This document shows, in pieces, positions 33,703 through 44,600 of a DNA stretch of 64,000 nucleotides. The notes beneath the pieces were generated by a model. That model saw nothing but the letters and a program-made list of their open reading frames with translations. It searched no databases and was not told the DNA's origin. Positions within the stretch are counted from its first letter, which is position 1, and the number at the start of each line of letters is the position of its first letter. The DNA is taken from NCBI RefSeq assembly GCF_001949145.1, contig NW_019091386.1, positions 642,810-706,809 on the forward strand, in the 5' to 3' direction. Source of the stretch: Acanthaster planci. Its lineage: Eukaryota > Echinodermata > Asteroidea > Valvatida > Acanthasteridae. Made by a program: the position numbers and the translations under genes.

Positions 33703-35441
33703 TGGAAATTGCTTTAGAATCCAACGACCTGCCCTTGAACAGACGATCTGCTTTCTTACTGGGTAGGTTTCAGCATAAACTGTAGGGGCCTGCCCTAAAT
33801 TTGTGGTCCAAATGTTTCCAATTGCCAATTACATATGGCACAACGTGGTACATGTAACTTTAAAACAAATATTGTTCCATAAAAAATTTCACACTTCAGA
33901 ACCCAAATTCATAGAACGACCCTTTACGCACATGCTACACATGCTAACCAGGCGAGGCCAAGCCATTTTGAAGAAAAATCAATTTGCCACGTAAAAAATC
34001 TATTTTTCTAAAGACTTCAGTCTAAAGCAAGTAAAGTCTTTATGGCAATAGTCTTCCTGACTTGCCCACCTGACCCAACTCACACTGCAGTGAAGTTTTG
34101 CTGGCTAAATCAAACCTTAAAGCTACGAGGAGCTCTAAAAATTAACATCAATGGGGGACAACAGAAAAGATTATCACAAAATGTTAAATGATGTGTAAAG
34201 TAATGTCAAGACATGCATATATATCTGTATTCAACCAAGTCATATGAATATTTATAGTAAATGGAACCAATGGCTGTAAAAAAAACCAACAATCAATTTA
34301 CAATTTTGCAAATGTCATGTTTAATGAATATTCATAAGTCAGTAGCCTTATTTCATTGGTCAACAATGAAACTACACAGACCTAATCATAAATGCATTCC
34401 ATAATTGAAAAACAGCAAGACTGGGCTTTTTGCACTGCTGGTACCTCACTGAAACTGTCACAGTTTAGAGTTTGGGTAAGTCAGGTTAATATTTCTCCCA
34501 TCACAGTCATAACTGACAGTTCTTAATGGGTCTGTCAGTCCATTAGTCGGAATGTCAGTATGCAAACTGTCAGTTTTAATTCCTCATTTAACATCTTGCC
34601 ATGCCTGTGCCTGCTCTCAAATTACGAGTACCTGCTGGCAGAGAGCCAATCACATCATTCAGTGTCATCGATGATGGCACTAATTGGGAAAAAAGCACTG
34701 TGCAACAACGGCAGTGATCCACTCAGATGGAAGCCTGAGACAGGCAGAGTTATTGGGGAGAAACTGCTGCTCAGCAGACAGTTGAGACTGAGAAGAGAGA
34801 AATCGGCAGCAACAATGCAGAGAACACTTGCTGGTTGTTCCTCGCCCATTCGGCCACGACAACAGCCATGATTTGGAGAACTAATATATTGTCTTCGTCA
34901 ACAGCTGTCCTCGTGAAGTTGCACAAACTTGTGATTTTTTAACTTATCGACGGTGAGTCAAATGACAAAACCCACAGGCAGCTCCCAGCACAAAAAAATT
35001 TGAAACTCAATGTTTACCACGTGTTTTGCTGTGGATGTTGTTTAGATTGGGCATGTTCTAAACACAGCTTGACAACCACAATCTGTTAAAATATGGTGGA
35101 AAAGTGAAACCCTTAAAATGGATTCAGCGACTTTGTAACTCAAAGAAGCCTGCAAATCCAAATGGCAGTGTTAGCTGGTGTTTCAGTGACATTAACCATT
35201 ATGAGTATCCTCCCTGATACTTCAACAAGAGGGAGTACTACTCAATTTGAGGCCACCCTCCCTGCAAACAATTTCACCGTGAATCTGAATGCTGCAAAAC
35301 TCAGAACATGTAACTGGCATTTCAGAGAGCTCTCCATCGCCCAGAAAACTACACGAGGAGGAAAAGAACGAGGAAAGAAGAACCTCTGCAAGACAGCCTG
35401 GAATTTACAAAGACACTGTGGCCCAGTGTAACTTTGCTGGA
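33703..35441. other. Spacer upstream of the last receptor
   Basis: AT-rich to about 34550, then mixed. An upstream in-frame extension of the receptor frame begins near 35289, but its sequence is lysine- and glutamate-rich, absent from every paralogue and best read as leader. No POLN exon was found on the opposite strand. Confidence 0.45.
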
Positions 35442-36410
35442 ATGGAGACTAATGAGTCATTCAGCACCAACAATCCTCTTATAACACAATCTTATCCAAT
35501 GTTCGTTTTGGCTGTTGCTACCATCGCCATAATTGTCTGCCCAATTTACCTCTCGATCATCCTCTCCATAGTTTTCAGCCCTCGGCTCCGCAGTCAATCC
35601 AACTATTTCCTGGTGAGTCTATTTGTCGAAGAACTTGCTTGCATTGTCACTCTAACTATCTTGAGTACAGTGGACGATTCGTCTCCTCAATTAAAGCATC
35701 CTTCGGTGCTGCTCACCTCCACGACTTTTGTGACTATCACTGGGTATTTTTTGAATTCTGCAGTTGTAGCTGCTGACAGATATTTTAAAATTGCTAGGCC
35801 CATGCAGTACCTGCGACTGATGAGCAACAAAGTTGCCGCTTGGGTTATTATTGCCGTATGGGTTGTGATAGCTGCAAGTAATGTAGGCTTATATGCAGCC
35901 CTCTTAGATGACTTTCAAGATGACTACATTCGACTAATTACCATCCTCACAAGTCAGGCATTCTTTATCAAAGTAACATCAGTGTTGGATCTCACGTCTT
36001 TGCCATGCTTGCTGGCACTCATAGCATTTGTGGTCCTGCTCGGCCGCACTGCCAGAAACCAACAGCGCAGGGTAGCCACAGAAGCATTCAATGTTGGGAG
36101 CACTGGGGTCAAGGAAAATCCAAATCTGCCGCGCCCCCGGCAAAAACGTTCCTCAAAGTCAACCGGTTACATCCGCGCCTACTTTGCCACAATCATTGTT
36201 GCATGGTTGCCCACCCTTGTGCTTGTCAACATTGTCACTTTTAGGATTGACCTGGCAAGGACCCTGTCTGTCACATTTTGCGTTGTGGCGACTATTTCCC
36301 TCTTACAAATGATCTTGGGGGCGCTGTTTCTGACTTACAGACAGAGCGACCACAGAGCGGTCCTGTACGATGCCTACAAGAGCATCATCCACACTTTGAA
36401 GTGTTGCTAA
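35442..36410 (+). CDS. Odorant-receptor-like GPCR, intact (322 aa), last of the array
   Basis: The ATG at 35442 (METNESFSTNN, sequon at residue 4) matches the start position of the other receptors. A further 51 codons are open upstream but are not conserved. TM1 has CPIYLSIILSIV, TM2 NYFLVSLFVEELAC, TM3 GYFLNSAVVAADRYFKIARP with no cysteine at its outer end, TM4 AVWVVI, TM5 LTSLPCLL. Loop 3 has RTARNQQRRVATEAFNVGS, a relaxed version of the family motif. TM6 ends VAWLP, TM7 is LGALFLTYRQSDHRAVL, and the protein ends HTLKCC. It is convergent with the - strand POLN gene, whose nearest exon lies about 0.8 kb away. Confidence 0.92.
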   Translation: METNESFSTNNPLITQSYPMFVLAVATIAIIVCPIYLSIILSIVFSPRLRSQSNYFLVSLFVEELACIVTLTILSTVDDSSPQLKHPSVLLTSTTFVTITGYFLNSAVVAADRYFKIARPMQYLRLMSNKVAAWVIIAVWVVIAASNVGLYAALLDDFQDDYIRLITILTSQAFFIKVTSVLDLTSLPCLLALIAFVVLLGRTARNQQRRVATEAFNVGSTGVKENPNLPRPRQKRSSKSTGYIRAYFATIIVAWLPTLVLVNIVTFRIDLARTLSVTFCVVATISLLQMILGALFLTYRQSDHRAVLYDAYKSIIHTLKCC

Positions 36411-37232
36411 ATTTATTTCTGTAAGCCCTGCTTTATTAGTGAATAGTTTAAACAGTTTAGAGCCGAACGCTCACAAAAAAGTATCACAAAATGTGTACTT
36501 TTTAAGCCAATGTTCAAACTGGTCGCTTTGAAAAAGCAACATGTCTGGATCAAAGTCACTAAAAGGCACATCTGTAACACTAAAGCACCCTGCAGTGCCA
36601 CAACTAAATTTCCCACAGCAGAAATCCCAGCCAATGACAGTTTTTAGATCAAAAGAGGCATCTTCTAATGTAGCATAAATGTACAATTTTCATAGTCCTA
36701 TTAACATTATATACCTCTTTTAAAGAAGAGGAATTGCCTACTTTGGATGAATCACACAGACAGCAAAAGCAAGCATGGTAAATGGTCAATGTTACTATCA
36801 CCTGAAAACACAAAGTGGGTACACACATGCTTGAAGAACAGTAGAATGCTGCTATGATTAAGGAGCACGGGGGTGTGATGTACTATAGCTGCACGTGTCA
36901 ATATGTGACCCAGTACATCAGGAATAAGTCTCAAACTGACTCTTTACATGGTCAGAAAGAGAATTTCATAAGCTTTCAAATGGTAAATATTACAAGTGTG
37001 TCGATGGTAACCTTTCATACGTACACTTACAAAATTATACAGAAGTTGCCACGTCAATTTTTTCAACATCTACCCACATCCCCAAATTTACTCCGCCATT
37101 ACATAAAACGGCCTCAGCGATTTATTGCTGATTGCGATGTACCAGGTCGCGTATGGAAAACAACCACATATACATTGTACAATCCATTTTCACAGCTTCT
37201 GAGGGGTATATTCATGAATTCATTTTTTTTAC
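36411..37232. other. Convergent spacer between the receptor array and POLN
   Basis: No further POLN exon is visible. A 71-codon antisense frame (36471-36686) has protein-like composition with several Cys, Phe and Asp residues but matches no family I recognise. See findings. Confidence 0.4.
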
Positions 37233-38658
37233 CTGCGGCAATGAACGACCAGTCGTTGCGGCTGACAAACGGCTTTCTGGCCAGGATGATGACATTACCC
37301 GTCCCTCTGGTATCTGCCTGGGTCCCATCAGAATCTAAAAGAACGGGCTGCTTAGGGATATTCTGGATGTTCTGCAAATTGAAGAAAAACACCCTTTGAA
37401 CCTAACAACTTGCAAACATTTTTTTTAAAAACAAGCAGCTTAAGCACACTGGCGTTGCTAACCAACTTTATAATAAACTTCACTGGCCCTCATCTGGCTC
37501 TCATGAAAAATAAAAGTCCAGCGTTGTCTTCTTCAATCCACAATGGACCACATTAATATTTAAATCAATTCATGTTAGAAACAGTCAACAACCCCTTAAA
37601 AGTAGCGCACTTTGTATGTTATCCCCGCTTCATTCAAGCAATGAGCCTTGGCGCATTTCACCAAATCATAGCACAGATACAAAAAGAGAAATGTTTGAAG
37701 ACCACTTACAGGTTCAGCCGACTGCAAGCGGCCGGTAGCAGCAACAGTATGCTCCCAGCTTGTATGTATGCAGCCCTAGAGGCAGACAGGGCAGAAAATT
37801 GCTATGAACCAGAGGCGGTTGAGCGTTACACAAAATAGAATGGCTTGGATCGGCAAACAATACCTGCATGTATGATGTGACCCACTCCACAAAAATGAGT
37901 CTTGAGTCACATGAGCCACTTTAGAGTTTTACTTATTATTACATTGAGGAAGTTGAGGTCTTTTGATGTGTCACTCAGTTTGGTGTGGTGAGCATGGATG
38001 TTGTGTAGATGTTAAAATCCCAAGGATTCCTATTGCTTAAACACAGTGCAAGATTTTTTCAAAGGCCTTTAACTCAAAAGTGGCTCTGGAGACACGTGAC
38101 TCATTTTGGCAGAGCTGGCCACAAACAGGCATTCCGGTGGAATTTTCAGGTCTCTGCATGATATGTTAAAGCAGGAGGGTCACAAAATTTCCTTTCCCTT
38201 ACCCTATACCTTTGAACAAGTGGGTGTGGCAAGTTTTTCCTTTGGTACTACTCCAATAACAATGGGAGACTTTGAGACGCTGGTGGCAGGAGACACACCA
38301 GTCCCTTTTTGTAGTATCACACATGCTCAAAAACTACATGCGCATGCTCAGAAGTGCTACAAAGGACCAGTATGTTTGCCGCCACCAAGCGTCTCAAAAT
38401 CTCCCACTGTTTTGTCATGTAGTTAATTGCTCAATCACTTGGTTAGTATTTCATTTTTTAACATTTTAATTAAATAGGTTGTTTACATGATAAAAGATTT
38501 TGAGACTATTTCTAAAGACAATGCTTGTTTTGGTCTTTAATTAAGTAACACTAAGAATGTTCTTTTCTTTAATAAACAAGCGGTTACCCATCTTCTCTAC
38601 TCACATCTTCAATGCAGTCCAAGATTCCGTCAACATAGGTGGATTTGAGCTTGGCGAG
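37233..38658 (-). other. POLN: POLN exons 14-16: thumb end to just before motif A
   Basis: Residues 776-861. Exon 14 is LAKLKSTYVDGILDCIED. Exon 15 carries T807-G808-R809-L810, the DNA-contacting TGRL motif, in VAATGRLQSAEP. Exon 16 begins NIQNIPKQPV and runs to FVSRNDWSFIAA before a donor (G/GTAAAA) at 37232. The palm and fingers, with all catalytic carboxylates, would be encoded further along. Confidence 0.87.
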
Positions 38659-41600
38659 CTGTTATCATCCCAATTGAAAAAACAACAATTACTGACCTGT
38701 GATGAAAAAGTACTGCCCCTTTTGCAATTTTGAAAGCTCAAGTTACGTTGACTTTAAACCAGACTTTTAAGTTAACATTACGATTCAGTTAGACGACAGG
38801 GCTACTGAACAACTACGTAACGTCTGTACATAAGAGTATACTTCAGTAAAGATATGCTTAAAAACTTGTAAAACCATTTATTTACAATAACAAGCATTGA
38901 TATTTGAAAATGATTACTTGCAAGCCATCTATAATGACTGAGCCAAGAAATGGCTGAAATTTATGTACACTGTAGAGATTTTATACTAAAGTTCTAATTG
39001 TTTTTATCTTTAAATTTGTGGCCCGCCATTCCAAAACAAGGCTGAAGACGGCAAGCTCAGTGCCTAGCAAATTACTCTCTCCAGCTTTCAGTTTTTCACA
39101 TCTCACAGGGATCCGAAAGCAAAACAATTTGTCTGCTGAAAACGACAGCAGTTCCGGGCAATGAAAGTTGTCAAAGTTGCAATGTTGAAAATTCAGACTA
39201 GTGTCATTTCCGAGATTATAGCCTGTAAGTCTCCAGCCTGGTTTCTGGAATGGTGGATCCCATTTCTCACAATGGGTAACATGCATAAGAGTAGTTGTTA
39301 GTGTTCAGTTTAAAATGGTGAAACAGAAAATCGTTGTTGCTATGTTGATACAGTTGGATGTTATTTAGTTAAGTGATAATGTTCGTTACAAATTAAAAAT
39401 GTGCGTTGGTGTTTTACGTGTTTGAAATGTTAACTATACGAATGCAAATATTATGTATAACATAGAGAAATCACCAAACTGTTGAGTTAGCTGTGTTGAT
39501 GCAATACCAGCATTGAGAAGGAGTGTGTAAATGTTGGGCCCTGTAACTTTTAAGTTTTGTAAATTTTGTGTAGCTCGATAACAGATTTGAATGGCTTAGT
39601 CGAAAATTTACTCCAGTTGTAGAATACTTGGACTCAAACATTCTAATTTTCAGTTGGTCCACATTACAAGTTTTACTTATAAACGGACAAATTTTTGGGA
39701 ACAAAACTACTAGATCAATTGTGCCTTAAATGACGTTGTGCAATCTTTTATTTATCATTAATAGTTATCTCTATGTAAAAAAGAAATGCCTAAAGTTTAT
39801 TTGTAAATATTGTAAGACACTTACTGCTGGCTACTGGAAGAATGTTATTATTCTCTGCCTTTCATCATAAATTTATTCCAAATTATTCTAAATATTCCTT
39901 TGTTAATAATCAGGGTTTACATGGTAACTTTAATAACGCTCCATGGATACATTATACATTGCACCACACGATCAATGAAAGCTGATGTACACTACTAATA
40001 TATACAGATTAATTTGTAACAACAGGTGTAACTTGCAGCAGACACTTTTAGAAAATATGTGTTTTAAATTTAAAAAAATCATGTGTAGTAATAAACACCA
40101 AACCGAGTCTACTCAGAAAAAGTGGACATGTGATGTGGGTTTGAGTGAAGCCTTGTAGTCAAGCTCATCGCAAGTCTGTCACATGCACGTCCATCACAAG
40201 TCCCCCGCGAAATGTCCAGTTTTGAGCAGATCACAAGCTGGTCACAAGAACTGTGACTGAAGTGTTCCTTTGTCATTGCTCACCCTGTGACTGGTGAAGG
40301 GACTTGTGACTGGCCTTGTGAAGGGACTTGTGACTGGCCTTGTGAAGGGACTTGTGGCTGGGCTAGTGAAGGGACTTGTGAACAGACCGGTGAAAGGACT
40401 TGTGATGGACTCCAATACCAACACTGGTCCACAAAATTTATCAAGAGTGAAAAGGAGTCGGGGAGGTGGAAATGTAGATGAGGGATTGGTTGAGGTCTCA
40501 CCTGCCTGTACTGGAGGACCAATTTGGGTAATGGGTGCAGGTCCTGCAGCTTGAGTAACTAGTGTGTGGAATAAACAAGAGCAAAAGACAAGCAGAAAAG
40601 TTGTGGTGATATGGTGAAAGTTAATGTAGACGACTCTGACAGCGGTGATGAAAAAGCCCCGAACACCAATGAAATTATTAGTGATGTGAGCCGGTCTGGT
40701 AATTTGAAAGGGTAAGGTCATTCGAGAACACAGCAACTGACGTCAAGCAAGCTCTTACAAGTTTGAAGTGTGCGAGAAGGTTTCAGCCTTGCTGACAGGG
40801 TTGATCTCACGCGCCGTAATTGTGTTCTTGAGTGACCAACAATGACTTAAATTTGAGCGTGTGCTGTCAAACTATCGACCTGGCTCATGTTGACAATTGC
40901 CATGACTACAACTTGAACGCTGAAATTTCCAACAAAGGTGGACGATGACACAGTGACGGCCATCTTGACTTTCATTATAACATTAAGTGAGGGCCTGTTT
41001 ATTTCACATGGATCCGGATCGCAATCAGTGATCCCAAAGCCGGTTCACTTTATCCATTAGGCAGGTTCTAGTGTCAGTGAACCAACATCGGATCACTGAT
41101 CGCGATCCGGATCCACTTGAAACAAAAAGGCCCTAATTCACAAGGCTTACCACAGTTTCTGATGTGGATTTTAAGTTCAGCACGTTTGTCCGGGCGAGCT
41201 TCCGTCCGTGATACTTCTTGTCGAGCTGAAGCTCCTCGAACAAAACCTAGAAAATTGAACATGTCCAAATTTTACATCAGTTTTTTTCTTCAGACCCTTC
41301 ACATATGGACAACTTTTTCCACAGAGAAAAAATCGGCCTACATTTCAGTCACTGCATCCACAAACACAGCTACATGGAGAGGTTCCTGCATTATGTCTTC
41401 AACAATAATTCCATGGCTGAGGTCCAAGATGTCACAGTCTACGATTTTGTCATTACTTGCGAATATTTAAACAAATAATTCGGGTACTAATATGAAACTG
41501 AATGCATTTTCAATCTTACTCCGATTTTGGTTTCATTTTTCGAAGACCATTTTTTATGTTCAAACTCTCATGAAATGGCAGGGATGTTTTTATTTCTCGA

Positions 41601-44600
41601 GTGCGGTCTTGCAGCCCGTCTTCATCTTACCTGTCTCAGCTGAGTGTGGCTCGTGATTTGAAAGCAGCAGCCGGCCGCTTTGTGAGCCTCCTTCTCCACT
41701 TGCTGGCTCTTGCTCTGAAACCAAGAGAGGACCTGACAGGTTGACACTGGGAAGGTTCCCCCTCTTAAGTCTATTCCATTTAAAGATCAAAGGGAATGAC
41801 GGGAGATATAGGGCTGCATTCACTATGGTCGAGTTCAGGCAGCCCGTTTGTGACACAGGTTTCTTATTCTTGCGCTCAAACGGTGGGAAAACGACTCAAG
41901 AACACTGTTCTTGGAACAGGATCACACACCACCGCCTTGTCAAGGTTTTACGGGAACACATGTAAAAACTCGTGAGCTTTTGATTTGAACAGCTGCAAAA
42001 GTAGAGAGATGACTAACAAAGCCAGAGACAATGGGAAGTTTTGCAAAATTAACAAAATAATTTTCCATAACACAGAAACGAATGCTTTTGTTTAAATAGA
42101 AACGAATTCGGCCCAGTTATCCAAACATTAACTCTCAAATTACGTACATGTACATGGACTCTGCCATGTTCCGTGTCGGTTGTCACTAACTACAAGCAAT
42201 AACTAGTTGTATGTTCCGGCGTTCGAGCGGCCGACCCACGAACAACAAATCAAGCTGTTCGTGATCATACGAGAACAAGCCGCCCAAGCTCAGCCTACAT
42301 GTATATGGCTGGAGGGGCGTGTTAGCATGGGCTATCTGCCTTGTAAACACATTTTGCCTGTTAGCTCGTGCCAGAGCAATATGGTGGCTGAAAATTGACA
42401 ATTTCTGAGCGCAGAGGCTCACTTGGTAAAAGCTTACCAAAGCTGGAAAAAAAGCCAATTGATAAAGAAAGAAGAGAAGAGCCAGACAGCTGGTCAGTGC
42501 ATACCTGAAGTAACTTCCCATATTCTTCCAAAGTTTGCGAGTTCACACAAATCCCTTGTACTTCCATCACTACATTTCAAAAGCAAAGTCCAACCAAAAA
42601 ATATAAATATAATAATAAGCACTCCAAACGAAATTGCCGATTGCCCCAATCTTGGCGGATTTAAAGGATCTCTGAAGGCAAGCACTGCTTGTAACTACTG
42701 GAATCTTCAACCGAAAAGAGACCAGGGAGCATTTGCTGTGTTTGTTTCACACGGATCTGGATCACAATCAACGATCCGTTGTTGGTTAAACGGACACCAA
42801 ACCCGCATAGTGGATGCTGCGAACCATCGTTAGGATCGCTGATTGAGATCCAGGTCCGTGTGACACAAACAGGCCCATTCTGTACCACTGACGAGCTAAG
42901 AGACCAAAGAGAAAATAGTATTCCCTGCCCCGGACAGCCTGTGCAAGATTCTTACAATGATGCAAAAATTGCGAGCCAAATTCACCTGCCAGAATTGGGC
43001 AGAGCCTCATTTCCACCTGTAAGAATAGCTGCCACAAGCCAGCTTCACTCAGCATGTAGAACATACGCTTCATGGCAGCCCCCAGCAATGAAAGGTCGGA
43101 GCACGTGGACGACTTCGAGAGGAAGAAGAAATATCGAGACAAAAGGCACTAACAAAGACGCAAGCATCAAAGCACAAAAAAAAAAAACACAGTTGTAAAA
43201 TTGCACGGGAAAAAAGTCTGATTCCCAGGATTTGTTTGGTCAAAGAACATGATTTACCAAAGATTGATACGAAAATGTCAAGCAAGAATCACCAGAGGAC
43301 TGGTCGCACATAGCACGCTTCGCATTAAACAAACATTGACTGCTTCAAGATGATCGTAAAACTAGCCTCCCGAGGTGTTCCATGGAGCATTCGATTTTCA
43401 AGGGAAAATGTAATGCTCCGTGGATCACTGTAGTAATAATTACCAATTGAAAACAGGCAAATAGACACACTGTAATCCAAGATTCACGTCAACATCACAT
43501 CAAAACTTGTCTTGCAGGTCAGAAGTTACTAGCTGATTTTTCAGCGACAGTGTGCTCAGAAACACCGAGCAATTGACGAGCGACAGGTTCCGCAAACAAA
43601 TACGTGCATTTACCATTCTTGTTTCTGATCGGCTGGCTTGGTTGGGTAAGTACTTGCCGAGAAGATCCGAGAACGTGATTGGCGGATGGTCAGCATCGAT
43701 GAGCCAGGCCGCCACTTTGGGGTCCATCACCAGCCAATTGGAACTCACTTCATGAAAAAGAAAAAAACATAAAATGCCCAAACCAAATGCCACTAGCTGA
43801 GTAGTGAGTACTACTGAAGCTGCTGAATTTTTAATGACAGGTTTTGCCCATGCAGAAGGTGTATGTATTAATAACACTGTATACTATATATAGTGTTTGT
43901 CTGAGAGCTTGGAAATAATTCACAAGCTCACTCGGGTTGGACTCGAACCCATGACCTCCTGCTTAGCTTCCTACAACAACTGCTACAAATGACTCGGACT
44001 GGCCAATCAACCCCAGCAAGGCCAGTGATCGAGTGGTAACACGGCTGCACTAGTCAGCAGGAGGTCACGGGTTCGAATGTAAGGGCAAAACCCATTATCA
44101 CAAATTAAAAATTAACATCTCCCCGACGCAAGGTACATCTTGAAGCTGTTTAACATGCAGCAGTGAGCCAAGAAGCTCAAGGAATGCAGTATTTCACTTC
44201 AAATTTCAACATGCTGACAAACAGACAACAGGTGTAGGGCACAGACTGACCTGTTGCATGGTCAAGACTGAAGCTACAGATCAGTGTGTGGATCATCTCC
44301 TGGGCATCAAAGCAGATCTTCTTCACGGTGTCATTCCCCATCAGACGCAGCAGCATCTCCCTGAAGAATGAGGAAAAATAACTTAACTCTTAACTCTTAA
44401 CTGCGACCCTCCTCTAGAGTGCTGGGTATATTGTTTAGAAAAGAGGTCTGGAATTAAAATGCTGAAGTATCGGGAAGTATCTCAGAAAAAATTTCACGGA
44501 AGTGGAAGGCCTTCTTACTTGCTCCATTCTTGGGCCGGTCTCTCTCGCTTGCCGCAGACAGGCACAGAGATAAACTCCAGCCTGTTCCCTGGATGCTTGC

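Larger units (their letters stand above)
40502..43112 (-). other. POLN: POLN exons 9-13: start of polymerase thumb
   Basis: Residues 633-775. Exon 9 has MFYMLSEAGLWQLFLQVEM and joins exon 10 to give ILAVMEVQGI. Exon 11 contains QVEKEAHKAAG, exon 12 VLFEELQLDKK and STSETV, and exon 13 DLHPLPKLVLQYRQ. Together they follow the vertebrate POLN order without a missing block. Introns here carry two related long-inverted-repeat elements. Confidence 0.88.

Noticed and set aside
34655-34849. AADFSLLSL on the - strand as POLN motif A
   Set aside because: The invariant Gln, Ile and Glu after DFS are missing and no splice sites fit the required phase.
35289-35441. N-terminal extension of the last receptor
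   Set aside because: The 51 extra codons are highly charged, absent from every paralogue and contain no signal peptide.
40242-40736. 164-codon frame with repeated SPFTRPVT-like peptide
   Set aside because: The repeat is the minisatellite translated, and POLN exon 13 occupies another frame here.
43925-44090. Functional tRNA genes
   Set aside because: No acceptor stem or complete cloverleaf can be formed by either half.
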